A stretch of DNA of 12,705 bases from Bacteroidota bacterium (GCA_023418095.1 JAEZDL010000198.1:1-12705); one strand, 5' to 3'. Positions 1-7,280 are shown, numbered from the stretch's first letter. The notes: generated from the sequence alone by a model not told the origin. Numbers and translations: made by a program.

Positions 1-1
1 T

Positions 2-634
2 CTGGCCATCACGCTCGATTCGATCAGTTATTCACTAACGCAACCACCGAACGGGCCCATCATGTTCTCCGCTGCAGCATCGTTCCAGGTGGAACTAAGG
101 AACAATGGATCGGATACGATCGCAAGCGCAACGTTGAACAGTCTAATTCCCTACGGAATCTGTAGTTATTCTGGTACCAGGATCGAATTTAACGGACTTG
201 ATCTTCCACCGAATGAGACCATCCTATTGGATGCAGGACCGTTCCAATTCTTCGAATACGAATACGGAACAGATTCGATCGACGCATCACTGTGTATCTG
301 GGCCACATCGCCGAACCATCGATTGGACCGGAACAGGAACAATGATGACCAATGCCTGTCGATCCCCATCCCGCTGAACGTCATTGACAGGCCGCCGTTA
401 CGTTCATATGTCATTCATCCGAATCCTTTTGAGGACCGGATAGAGATCACCCCCTATCTCGACCCTGGGACTTCGGTCGATCTCTGTGATATGACAGGTC
501 GTTCCATCCGATCCATTCAAGTGATCAGTAATAACGGAACGGAGTTATTTATTCCTGATCTACCAAGGGGCACGTACTTGTTGAGTATTATCAATAAAGA
601 GCATCGGGCGGTACAGAAAGTCATACGTTACTGA
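2..634 (+). CDS. Secreted T9SS cargo protein, 3' end only
   Basis: Only the last 210 codons are in the window. The frame is open from base 2 with no stop upstream of the first ATG (62), so the gene almost certainly begins outside the window. The last 75 or so residues are a T9SS type A sorting domain: HPNPFEDRIEI, then a DMTGRSI strand-turn, then PRGTYLLSI and a short basic tail. In Bacteroidota this domain routes proteins across the outer membrane and is usually cleaved on export. The preceding part (VELRNNGSDTIASATLN..., later RNRNNDDQC) looks like a beta-sandwich of the CARDB/Ig-like kind common in such proteins. The catalytic or binding module, if any, lies upstream and cannot be seen. 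Base composition appears lower in GC (about 37-55% in lines sampled) than in the central metabolic genes further along. Confidence 0.85.
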   Translation: MAITLDSISYSLTQPPNGPIMFSAAASFQVELRNNGSDTIASATLNSLIPYGICSYSGTRIEFNGLDLPPNETILLDAGPFQFFEYEYGTDSIDASLCIWATSPNHRLDRNRNNDDQCLSIPIPLNVIDRPPLRSYVIHPNPFEDRIEITPYLDPGTSVDLCDMTGRSIRSIQVISNNGTELFIPDLPRGTYLLSIINKEHRAVQKVIRY

Positions 635-638
635 CCGA

Positions 639-863
639 TCAATAGCTCGTAGCACCATCATCGCCGCGGCTGATGGTGTCGTTGGGGCTCTGGCCTGTCG
701 CTTCACTCCCATCCACCCCGGGACGGATCTCCTCGCCTTCACCGGCAGCGTTGTTCGTTCCCGTGCCTTCATGCGGAGTGCCGCGCCGCTCTTCTTCACC
801 GCTGCAGGCCGTGAGCGAAAATGTGAATGCGATCGCTGCGATCGATAAAGTGAATAGTTTCAT
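639..863 (-). CDS. Small acidic lipoprotein, function unknown
   Basis: This is a 74-residue protein read from the ATG at 863. The start gives a classic lipoprotein signal: Met-Lys, a hydrophobic stretch (LFTLSIAAIAFTFS) and a lipobox LTAC with the lipidated Cys at residue 20. A further in-frame ATG at 899 would place 12 polar residues before the signal, which is unlikely. The mature part is short, acidic and low in complexity (EGTGTNNAAGEGEE, GSEATGQSPND), with no recognisable domain, so it is probably disordered. It should be anchored in the inner or outer membrane. It ends 4 bases past the stop of the convergent T9SS gene and diverges from rlmD with only 34 bases between the two ATGs, so its promoter probably lies inside the rlmD coding region. 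No function can be assigned. Confidence 0.7.
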   Translation of the reverse strand: MKLFTLSIAAIAFTFSLTACSGEEERRGTPHEGTGTNNAAGEGEEIRPGVDGSEATGQSPNDTISRGDDGATSY

Positions 864-897
864 GGGTGGATGATGTTGGAAGTTGAATGTTGATGGC

Positions 898-2409
898 ATG
901 AAGGTAAGCGCGCAAAGTAGCTTTGCCGCCCGATCGGAGGATCATCACGCCCGATCGAACACTACGCTGAGCTCGAAGAACAGAAGGAAGAACACACCGC
1001 CGCAGATCCTTGAAGCGGTGCCGATCACCGGTGCGGGCAGTGAAGGAACCGCCGTAGCGAAGGTTGAAGGCATGGTGGTGTTCGTTACCGGCGCCGTGCC
1101 CGGCGATGTGGCCGATCTGCAGATCACACGCAAGAAACGGCGCCATGCAGAGGCCGTGGTGAAGCAATTGATCATCGCTTCGCCCGATCGGGTGCAGCCG
1201 TTCTGCCAGCATTTCGGTGTCTGCGGTGGATGCAAGTGGCAGCATCTTTCCTACGAGAAACAGCTCGAATACAAACGACAGCAGGTGATCGACAACCTTG
1301 AGCGGATCGGCGGCCTGGATCTCCCGGAAGTGGCGCCAGCGCTCGCTTCGCCTGAGCTCACCTATTACCGGAACAAGCTTGAATTCACCGGAAGCTCGGG
1401 CCGCTGGTTCACTTCAGAGGAACTTGCCTCGTTGGGCGAGATCAGCGATCGGAATGCGCTGGGTTTCCATATTCCAGGCCGGTTCGATAAGGTGCTGGAC
1501 ATCGCGCAATGCCACCTGCAGGCCGATCCAAGCAACGCGATCAGGTTGTTCGTGCGGCTCTTCGCTGCGGAACATGATCTTTCATTCTACAACGTGCGCG
1601 AGCATGTCGGTTTCATCCGCAACCTCACGATCCGCAACAGCACCAACGGCGAATGGATGGTACTGCTCGCGCTGGGCCACGAGAACGAAGAAGCGCGGAT
1701 CGCTCTGTTGCAAGGCTTGAAGGATGCGTTCCCGCAGATCACTTCACTTCTTTGGACGATCAATCCGAAGAAGAACGACACCATCTGGGACCTTCCGATC
1801 GAAGTGTTCTACGGGCGCGATCACATCATCCAGGAACTTCCCGACGGGCCGGATGGAAGACCGATCCAGTTCCGGATCGGGCCGAAAACATTCTTCCAGA
1901 CCAATCCGGTGCAAACGGTGAACATGTTCCGCATCACGCGGGATCTCGCGGAGATCACGAGCGGTGATCTGGTGTACGATCTATACTGCGGCGCGGGAAG
2001 CATCAGCCTTTTCGTTGCAGCGAAAGCGAAGAAGGTGATCGGTGCCGAGATCGTTCCGGAATCGATCGCCGATGCGAAGTTGAACGCTGAATTGAACGGG
2101 ATCACCAACGTGCATTTCGAGGCTGGTGATCTGAAGGATCTGCTCGATCAGGACTTCATCGATCGCAATGGAAGGCCGGATGTGCTGATCACCGATCCGC
2201 CACGATCGGGCATGCATGAGGATGTTGTGAAGCGCATCCTGGAAATGGCACCGCGCCGGATCATCTACGTGAGCTGCAATCCCGCGACCCAGGCGCGTGA
2301 TCTCGCGTTGATGAAGGAGCAATATTCGATCACACACGTGCAGCCAGTGGACATGTTCCCGCACACGTACCATGTGGAGAATATCGTGAGGCTGGATCGA
2401 AAGAGCTAG
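898..2409 (+). CDS. rlmD: 23S rRNA (uracil-C5)-methyltransferase RlmD, TrmA/RumA family
   Basis: The 503-residue product transfers a methyl group from S-adenosylmethionine to C5 of a 23S rRNA uridine (U1939 in E. coli). A TRAM RNA-binding domain spans about residues 38-91 (VPITGAGSEGTAVAKVEG...VPGDV). An iron-sulfur cluster motif follows: Cys103-x5-Cys109-x2-Cys112, with the fourth ligand probably Cys205 (IAQCHL). The SAM-binding loop is YDLYCGAGS (about 360-368), motif IV is DPPRSG (Asp433), the nucleophile is Cys460 in SCNP, and Glu494 in HVENIV is the likely base. The ATG at 898 is chosen; a TTG at 883 would add five residues. About 38 basic, poorly structured residues precede the TRAM domain. 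RlmD, RlmC and TrmA share this fold; the Fe-S motif and TRAM domain favour RlmD, but Bacteroidota paralogues can differ in target base. It converges on the M15-like gene with 9 bases between them. Confidence 0.93.
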   Translation: MKVSAQSSFAARSEDHHARSNTTLSSKNRRKNTPPQILEAVPITGAGSEGTAVAKVEGMVVFVTGAVPGDVADLQITRKKRRHAEAVVKQLIIASPDRVQPFCQHFGVCGGCKWQHLSYEKQLEYKRQQVIDNLERIGGLDLPEVAPALASPELTYYRNKLEFTGSSGRWFTSEELASLGEISDRNALGFHIPGRFDKVLDIAQCHLQADPSNAIRLFVRLFAAEHDLSFYNVREHVGFIRNLTIRNSTNGEWMVLLALGHENEEARIALLQGLKDAFPQITSLLWTINPKKNDTIWDLPIEVFYGRDHIIQELPDGPDGRPIQFRIGPKTFFQTNPVQTVNMFRITRDLAEITSGDLVYDLYCGAGSISLFVAAKAKKVIGAEIVPESIADAKLNAELNGITNVHFEAGDLKDLLDQDFIDRNGRPDVLITDPPRSGMHEDVVKRILEMAPRRIIYVSCNPATQARDLALMKEQYSITHVQPVDMFPHTYHVENIVRLDRKS

Positions 2410-2418
2410 ATCAACGAT

Positions 2419-3297
2419 CTATCGGCACACCGAAAGGTGATAACAAGCCTGCTGCCGTTCACGGATCGCGAACAACATGGGATCCACCTTTTTATGATCG
2501 TTGATCACTTCGGCTAGCGTTTCGGCGAGAAAGACCTGCTGGCAGCCTGAAAGCTGCAACTGTTCGCCATTCTTTGAAATGAACTTCATGTAGGAGATGT
2601 CCATGGAAGTGCCGTGCGTGTGCGGCGCATCGGCATCGCGGGTGGCGTTCACGTTCGATCGGCCAAGCTTCTTCTGATCGGCACTGGTACGCAGCAGGCT
2701 CGTCACCTTCAAACGGGCATCGGCCAGGTCCGTCCCTTCGATCCGCTTCTTGAAATCCTTTGCGATCGCTTTCAACGCCGCATGTGCGCTTGGCGTGAGG
2801 TAAGGCTTGCCATGGTCCATCTCGGCGATGTGCATCGCGTCATCTTCCTTCACTTCAACAAGCCGCGAATAACCGTTGGCGAGCAGATCGTTCAGCGTGG
2901 GTTCATCCTTTATCGGAGAGATCCCGGCTGCCAAAGAAAGGCTCTTGTACGCCGGAAGCTTATCCTTCAGGTATTTGCTGTAATGCTTGTAGGGATACAC
3001 CTTGCAATCAACCACTGCGGGCACTTCCTTCACTTCCTCCTTCTCCTCTGCTACCGCAGCAGGCGGTTCAGCCGCCATGGGTTGTGCCACCACAGGATCA
3101 GGTTTGCGCACCACGAAGCAGATCGCAGTGACCGACCCGATCAAGATCAATATCTTCTTCCTGCTCCATTTCCTTCGCCGTGGCGCGGCAGATGTGCGGT
3201 TCCCGCCCGCAATTCCGCGCAGGCTGTTCCGTTTTGGTGCGTTCTGTTCCATTCCATTCATGCGCATCTTCGTCGGATCCCAAAAATGCAGGCCCAT
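2419..3297 (-). CDS. Membrane-anchored M15/DUF5715-like peptidase-fold protein
   Basis: This is a 292-residue protein from the first ATG; in-frame ATGs at 3267, 3261 and 3252 (MEQNAPKRN) are equally possible starts. A basic N-terminus (PRRRKWSRKK) precedes a single hydrophobic helix (about 48-64), then a Pro/Ala/Glu-rich spacer (about 66-95), so the rest should face the periplasm. The C-terminal domain has SLLRTSADQ (about 200-208), then His226-Thr-His-Gly-Thr-Ser-Met-Asp233, and a final Tyr-His287-Leu. This matches the zinc-ligand pattern of the M15/VanY peptidases (HxxGxAxD plus a late xH). Bacteroidota proteins of this layout are grouped as DUF5715, from memory and unverified. A role in peptidoglycan trimming is an inference. 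It lies 62 bases downstream of the SHOCT gene and may be cotranscribed with it. Four cysteines lie in the outer domain (98, 252, 285, 291). Confidence 0.65.
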   Translation of the reverse strand: MGLHFWDPTKMRMNGMEQNAPKRNSLRGIAGGNRTSAAPRRRKWSRKKILILIGSVTAICFVVRKPDPVVAQPMAAEPPAAVAEEKEEVKEVPAVVDCKVYPYKHYSKYLKDKLPAYKSLSLAAGISPIKDEPTLNDLLANGYSRLVEVKEDDAMHIAEMDHGKPYLTPSAHAALKAIAKDFKKRIEGTDLADARLKVTSLLRTSADQKKLGRSNVNATRDADAPHTHGTSMDISYMKFISKNGEQLQLSGCQQVFLAETLAEVINDHKKVDPMLFAIRERQQACYHLSVCR

Positions 3298-3359
3298 CTT
3301 CGCTGCGATCGATGGGCCCGGCTGAAAGTTTCAACGGCCGATCCTTGATCGCACCTGCA

Positions 3360-3758
3360 TCAACCCAGGAAATTCTTGCGCTCCGCCTCGAATTCCTCGG
3401 CGGAGATCATTCCTGTGGCACGCAGTTTCGCAAGCCTTTCCAGGTTCTGGATCCTTTCCGTGGCGTTCATCCGCGGCATGTCCGCGAATTCCATCCGCGG
3501 TGGTTCCTCGTCCTGCACCGCCGGGCTGGCAAGGTCGATCCGTGATAGAACGGCCATGATCCCGCAAGCCAGCCAGCCGGCGAAGATCAACGGATAACCG
3601 GTGCCCAGGTAGATGCATGGAACGCAGAACACACTGAGCACCCAACCGCCGATCATGTTGATCTTCCTGAACCTGCTCTCGGGCAGGGTGAACAGCATGG
3701 GCATGAACGCAAGACCTGCGAACGTACCGATGGCGATGATGAAGGCGACGGTATTCAT
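3360..3758 (-). CDS. Small membrane protein with C-terminal SHOCT domain
   Basis: This is a 132-residue protein starting at the ATG at 3758. Residues 3-23 form one hydrophobic helix, and two more hydrophobic stretches lie at about 36-52 and 55-72, so it is an integral inner-membrane protein with two or three passes. After an acidic linker (VQDEEPPRMEF), residues 101-131 (ERIQNLERLAKLRATGMISAEEFE...) match the short C-terminal SHOCT domain: a helix, a Gly-Met-Ile-Ser-Ala-Glu-Glu-Phe turn and a second helix. SHOCT is a small oligomerisation-type module found at the ends of many unrelated bacterial proteins. No enzymatic residues are visible and the role is unknown. It heads a leftward pair with the M15-like gene and is divergent from the MscS channel across 158 bases. 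Confidence 0.75.
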   Translation of the reverse strand: MNTVAFIIAIGTFAGLAFMPMLFTLPESRFRKINMIGGWVLSVFCVPCIYLGTGYPLIFAGWLACGIMAVLSRIDLASPAVQDEEPPRMEFADMPRMNATERIQNLERLAKLRATGMISAEEFEAERKNFLG

Positions 3759-3874
3759 GGGAGCAGTATCTGTTCGATCACGGAAGCCCGCGAAGCGATC
3801 CGGAGTGGTTCTTATACGGTGATGGATCGAAGTGGTTACGCAACGCCGATCCAGGTGCCGCCGTGGCAGTGGTC

Positions 3875-3882
3875 TAATTTCG
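3875..3882 (+). promoter_or_regulatory. Possible Bacteroidota -7 element upstream of mscS-type gene
   Basis: TAATTTCG matches 7 of 8 positions of the Bacteroidota -7 consensus TAnnTTTG and lies 34 bases before the ATG at 3917. No clear -33 TTTG was found at the expected distance, so this is weak support. Confidence 0.3.
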
Positions 3883-3916
3883 CGAACGATCGGATGGAAG
3901 GAACTAGAGATACAGT

Positions 3917-5005
3917 ATGATGACAGGGATGCTTGAACATGACTTTTATGGCAATACGATCCAGGATCTTCTCATCGCCGCAGGGATCATTCTTCTGGGC
4001 TTTCTGCTTATCAGGATCCTCAAGGGCACGCTGCTGCGAGCGATCGGCGCCTGGGCGCAACGAAGCACCACTCATTTCGACGACATGGTGCTGCGCAGCA
4101 TCGATCGGTTCGGCATACCTGCCCTCTACTTCCTGGTGATCTACATCGGCCTGCGCACACTGGCATTCCCTGCGCGCGGTGAAGCGGTGCTGCGTATCGC
4201 CGTTACGGTGGTGATCACCTACTTCATCATCAGGCTGATCTCGTCGATCATACACTTGGTGCTGCGATCGTACGTGGGCCGCCAGGAAAAAGGCGAAGAG
4301 AAAGTGAAGCAGCTCGGTGGCATCATGCTCATCATCAACATCGTGATCTGGATCACGGGCCTGCTGTTCCTCTTCGATAACATGGGCTACGACATCACCG
4401 CGGTGATCGCAGGCCTTGGGATCGGCGGCATCGCGGTGGCGCTCGCGGCGCAGAACATACTTGGCGACCTGTTCAACTACTTCGTGATCTTCTTCGACCG
4501 GCCTTTCGAGATCGGCGATTTCATCGTGGTGGACCAGAAGAGCGGTACGGTGGAACACATCGGGATAAAGACCACGCGCGTGCGATCCATCACCGGTGAG
4601 CAACTGGTGTTCTCCAACAGCGATCTCACCGAAGCCAGGCTGCACAACTACAAGCGCATGCAGACCCGCAGGATCGCGTTCAAGTTCGGGGTAACGTACC
4701 AGACGCCTTTCGAGAAACTGCAACAGATCCCATCGATCGTACGCTCGATCATCGATGGAAGGGATCAGGTGGTGTTCGATCGGGCGCACCTGGTCGCGCT
4801 TGGCGGATCGAGCCTCGACTTCGAGGTGGTGTACATCGTGCAAACTGCCGCGTATAATACGTATGCGGATATCCACCAGGGCATCAATCTGGAACTTATC
4901 CGCAAGTTCCAGGAATTGGGGATCGAATTCGCGTATCCCACGCAAACGATCTTCATGATGAAGGCCGATCAGGAAGAGGAAAGCAGGCCCGAACCTCCGC
5001 GATGA
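3917..5005 (+). CDS. MscS-family small-conductance mechanosensitive channel
   Basis: This is a 362-residue inner-membrane channel that opens under membrane tension to release solutes during hypo-osmotic shock. Hydrophobic helices fall at about 15-36, 66-84, 91-116 and 134-153. The pore-lining helix with the family signature follows at about 161-192 (AVIAGLGIGGIAVALAAQN then ILGDLFNYFVIFF), with the regular Gly/Ala spacing that packs the MscS pore. The beta domain begins DRPFEIGDFIVV (194-205) and continues GTVEHIGIKTTRVRS and VFSNSDL, the usual cytoplasmic cage. Four helices before the conserved region is more than the three of E. coli MscS, as in many Bacteroidota members. Met2 or Met5 could also be the start. 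The TGA stop is directly followed by the complement of the stop of the convergent YCII gene. Confidence 0.92.
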   Translation: MMTGMLEHDFYGNTIQDLLIAAGIILLGFLLIRILKGTLLRAIGAWAQRSTTHFDDMVLRSIDRFGIPALYFLVIYIGLRTLAFPARGEAVLRIAVTVVITYFIIRLISSIIHLVLRSYVGRQEKGEEKVKQLGGIMLIINIVIWITGLLFLFDNMGYDITAVIAGLGIGGIAVALAAQNILGDLFNYFVIFFDRPFEIGDFIVVDQKSGTVEHIGIKTTRVRSITGEQLVFSNSDLTEARLHNYKRMQTRRIAFKFGVTYQTPFEKLQQIPSIVRSIIDGRDQVVFDRAHLVALGGSSLDFEVVYIVQTAAYNTYADIHQGINLELIRKFQELGIEFAYPTQTIFMMKADQEEESRPEPPR

Positions 5006-5455
5006 TCACTTTTTCGTGATCCGCTTGTGGATATTGGGTATCTCGTTCACCGCCGCCGATCCATACCAAGGATAGATCTCGTAACCGAGCGCACCGCCTT
5101 CCACCGCTGGATCGGTCTTCACCAGCCGTTCCGTTTCCTCGATGGAAGGTGTATTGAAGATGAAAAGCCCGCGATAACGATCGTTCCTGCCGAAAGGTCC
5201 CGCAAGCGAGAGCAGCCCTTCATCGGCAAGGCGATGGATGTTGTCCATATGGCCTTTGAACAGACTATCCTGCACGGCCTTCGGCAGATCGGTCTTCGGG
5301 CCGCTGGTGAGCAACACCAGGTGGAACATCTTCATTCCGTTCTCGTTCCCGCCGAGCCGTGTCGCCAAGGTGCTGTCGTAAGCCGCTTCATCATTCTGCG
5401 CGGAAATATCCGGAACGATCGTGAAAAGAAGGAAGATGAGGAGCAGTGTTCGCAT
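5006..5455 (-). CDS. Secreted YCII-domain protein
   Basis: The 149-residue protein read from the ATG at 5455 begins with a clear Sec signal peptide (MRTLLLIFLLFTIVPDISA, likely cleaved before Gln20). A longer in-frame start at 5506 would bury that signal behind 17 residues. The rest is a YCII (YciI-like) ferredoxin-type fold: MFHLVLLTSGPK, then GHMDNIHRLADEGLLSLAGPFG, RGLFIFNTPSIEETERLV, the conserved KTDPAVEGGALGYEI and a terminal PW motif. The conserved His of the GH segment and the Asp of the DP segment, proposed as active-site residues in YciI, are present. Most YCII proteins are cytoplasmic and poorly characterised; export is the unusual feature here. The catalytic role, if any, is unknown. 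The start lies 47 bases after the end of the surface-protein relic on the same strand. Confidence 0.82.
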   Translation of the reverse strand: MRTLLLIFLLFTIVPDISAQNDEAAYDSTLATRLGGNENGMKMFHLVLLTSGPKTDLPKAVQDSLFKGHMDNIHRLADEGLLSLAGPFGRNDRYRGLFIFNTPSIEETERLVKTDPAVEGGALGYEIYPWYGSAAVNEIPNIHKRITKK

Positions 5456-5502
5456 GATGGTGATGTTCGATCGAATGATCGCTACCAAATCAGGGTTCGC
5501 GA

Positions 5503-5748
5503 TCACTCTGGCGTTTGTTCAGATCGCACTGCCGTCGGGATCGCACCACCGATCGTTTGAAGGATGATGTCGCGATCGTTACCGCTGCCGATGTATCTGA
5601 TGGTGCCATCCATGTTCACGTCAATTACAGAAAGGCATGATCCAATAATTTCATCGAAACTAAACATATCAATGTGATGAACATAATAGGATCCTGTACA
5701 AGATCCATCCTGGCCCGATCGATCAACATGCGTTCCTTCAGCAGCTGT
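5503..5748 (-). pseudogene. Relic of the C-terminus of a large T9SS-type surface protein
   Basis: On the minus strand a frame is open from just after a TAA (5751-5749) down to a TGA at 5505-5503. The only in-frame ATG before the motif would give 54 residues. The last 40 residues contain VIDVNMDGTIRYIG, SGNDRDIILQTIGG and AIPTAVRSEQTPE before the stop. I recognise this as the terminal repeat of very large secreted proteins in Flavobacteriales (pattern DVNMDG-x3-Y-x-G-x-GNDRD-x-IL-x2-IGG-x-x-PT), resembling a dockerin/EF-hand type calcium loop. That comes from memory and is unverified. Nothing like the rest of such a protein is present upstream, because the Omp28-like gene occupies that side in the opposite direction. 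The segment 5641-5700 is only about 30% GC. It is best read as a truncated remnant; a tiny expressed gene is the alternative. Confidence 0.6.
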
Positions 5749-5760
5749 TTACCGATCGGC

Positions 5761-5768
5761 TAACTTTC
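5761..5768 (+). promoter_or_regulatory. Probable -7 promoter element for the Omp28-like gene
   Basis: TAACTTTC matches 7 of 8 positions of TAnnTTTG and sits 16 bases before the ATG at 5785, leaving a short leader of about 10 bases. This is common in Bacteroidota. No convincing -33 element was seen. Confidence 0.4.
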
Positions 5769-5784
5769 GGCCATCATCATATCC

Positions 5785-7146
5785 ATGCGATCACTTTCCA
5801 CGCTGCTCCGATCCGCCTTCATCGGAATGCTTTCGCTCGCTTCTGGCCTTGCGGGTGCACAGGATGGCTACATCACCAACTTCGATATCCCGCGCTACAT
5901 CGAAGCCGGGATCGGGCATTCCTTCACGCTAAGGGCGCGCAATGCGAGCGGTGCCTCGATCGAGTTCTTCCAGATCAGCTGGCGTGTGGATGGTGGTACG
6001 GTCCATACCATGAACCAGCCTGTTGGTGGTGGCGGCATCGTCGGTAATAATTCCAGTTATCTGGAGGTGACACATCCCGAGCAGATGAACGTGGCACAAG
6101 GGCAACACACGCTCGAGATCTGGATCACCGTACCCGGTGAGACGAATGTTTCCAACGATACGCTCACGTTCACGTTCATCGCGCTGAACAATTGGGCGGA
6201 GAAGGTGGTGCTGATCGAAGCGCGCACAGAAACATGGTGCCCGCAATGTCCGCCTGCGAATACCATTACCGATCAGCTTATGCAGGATCCATCGGCCGCA
6301 GTGGTGAAATTCCATTTGAGCGATGGCTTGGAATTCCCCGATGGTCAGTTGTATTACGGGCAATTCGATACCACGTACACGCCGCAGGCCGTGTTGGAAT
6401 TCGGCGAATATGGCGAGTATGGGATCAATGCCAGTTCGAACCTCTGGCCGCAGGAGATCGCTGCGCGGGCACAAGGGGTCTCACCTGTTTCACTTTCCAT
6501 GGAAGCAACGGTGAACAACAGTACGCGCCAGCTCACCGCAACGATCGAGGCCACGTTCACCTATGCGCTTACCGGGCCGTTCAAATTCAATGTTCACCTA
6601 GCGGAGAATAACGTGCCCGGCCCGCAGGCGAACGCGCCGCCGAACTACATCCACCATGGCGTGATGCGCGCGATACTTGGCGGGCCGAACGGAACATCTG
6701 GCATCATTCCGAACAATCCGGTGATCGGTACGACTTATTCGCACACGTATTCCTATACGATCCCGGCGGAATTCGACATCTCCCAGTTGTATCTGGTCGG
6801 TATGATCGAACATGTACCGGCGGCCGGTGAGCGTTATGCGCTGAATGCGGTCAGCAGCCAGCATGCGGCGGTTGCGATCGATGAAATGCCGAATTCCGAC
6901 CTGCTCGTTTTCCCGAATCCGTTCACCGAAGATCTCACCATCCGTCATCCGAAGTTGAGCGGCAATGCGCGCGTTGAACTGATCGGGCTCGATGGCCGGA
7001 TCGTGATGGATCGCAACGTGATCTTCCGTGAGAACACGAATGTCGATCTGGGGATCGATAAGCAGATCGCCGAAGGCACCTATTTCCTGCGGATCTCCAG
7101 CGGATCGGCGGTGCTCATGCAACAGATCGTGAAGTCCTCGAGGTAG
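5785..7146 (+). CDS. Omp28-like thioredoxin-fold protein with T9SS sorting domain
   Basis: This is a 453-residue secreted protein. Residues 1-25 are a signal peptide (FIGMLSLASGLAGA then QDG). Residues about 28-135 look like a CARDB/Ig-type beta-sandwich (SFTLRARNASGASIEFFQISW...VSNDTLTFTFIA). Next comes an Omp28-related domain with a thioredoxin-like start: VVLIEARTETWCPQCPPAN, a CxxC pair at Cys152 and Cys155, then KFHLSDGLEF and TPQAVLEFGEYG. The region to about 350 is beta-rich (FKFNVHLAEN, HHGVMRAILGG). Residues 371-453 are a T9SS type A sorting domain (LLVFPNPFTEDLTI...GTYFLRI). The protein is expected to be exported to the surface or medium. Disulfide exchange activity is suggested only by the CxxC motif; Omp28 itself has no firmly known activity. 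Expression appears monocistronic, given its own promoter-like element and the downstream terminator. Confidence 0.85.
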   Translation: MRSLSTLLRSAFIGMLSLASGLAGAQDGYITNFDIPRYIEAGIGHSFTLRARNASGASIEFFQISWRVDGGTVHTMNQPVGGGGIVGNNSSYLEVTHPEQMNVAQGQHTLEIWITVPGETNVSNDTLTFTFIALNNWAEKVVLIEARTETWCPQCPPANTITDQLMQDPSAAVVKFHLSDGLEFPDGQLYYGQFDTTYTPQAVLEFGEYGEYGINASSNLWPQEIAARAQGVSPVSLSMEATVNNSTRQLTATIEATFTYALTGPFKFNVHLAENNVPGPQANAPPNYIHHGVMRAILGGPNGTSGIIPNNPVIGTTYSHTYSYTIPAEFDISQLYLVGMIEHVPAAGERYALNAVSSQHAAVAIDEMPNSDLLVFPNPFTEDLTIRHPKLSGNARVELIGLDGRIVMDRNVIFRENTNVDLGIDKQIAEGTYFLRISSGSAVLMQQIVKSSR

Positions 7147-7153
7147 ATCGAAC

Positions 7154-7165
7154 CTTCGATCGAAG
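7154..7165. repeat. 12-base perfect palindrome centred on GATC
   Basis: CTTCGATCGAAG reads the same on both strands and lies between the stop of the Omp28-like gene and its terminator hairpin. It could be a small hairpin or a protein or methylase target, or simply follow from the GATC richness of the window. Confidence 0.4.
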
Positions 7166-7167
7166 TC

Positions 7168-7200
7168 AAGAGGTCTGCGTGTTGCAGGCCTCTTTCATTT
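7168..7200 (+). terminator. Rho-independent terminator after the Omp28-like gene
   Basis: An 11-pair stem (7168-7178 with 7184-7194; AGAGGTCTGC against GCAGGCCTCT, one T-G wobble) closes a five-base loop GTGTT. It is followed by the T-rich TCATTTTCAT. It starts 22 bases after the stop at 7146. A GTG inside the loop opens a frame into the dehydrogenase, but translation from within a terminator is unlikely. Confidence 0.75.
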
Positions 7201-7249
7201 TCATCCCCGAGGTGCAAGCCGCCCACTCGCCCATAAAGCCATCAACCTT

Positions 7250-7257
7250 TACCTTTG
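7250..7257 (+). promoter_or_regulatory. Bacteroidota -7 promoter element for the E1 dehydrogenase gene
   Basis: TACCTTTG is an exact match to TAnnTTTG and lies 23 bases before the ATG at 7281, predicting a leader of about 17 bases. It also follows the preceding gene's terminator, which supports independent transcription. A -33 TTTG is not evident. Confidence 0.55.
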
Positions 7258-7280
7258 GCGTTCACGAGAATTCTGAAGAA

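Noticed and set aside
653..678. Inverted repeat CACCATCA / TGATGGTG as a terminator
   Set aside because: It lies inside the 3' coding end of the lipoprotein, has only eight pairs around a ten-base loop and no T-tract; probably chance.
829..836. HIP1-type octamers as evidence of a cyanobacterial source
   Set aside because: T9SS sorting domains, TAnnTTTG-type elements and Bacteroidota-type proteins throughout the window contradict that.
3836..4945. Long open frame of 369 codons on the minus strand opposite the MscS-type gene
   Set aside because: The plus strand encodes an unmistakable MscS pore and beta domain. The antisense product is rich in His, Asp and Arg with no domain, typical of antisense reading of GC-rich coding DNA.
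7179..7280. GTG at 7179 as start of the E1 dehydrogenase
   Set aside because: It lies in the loop of the terminator of the preceding gene and would add 34 residues without family similarity. The ATG at 7281 follows an exact -7 element.
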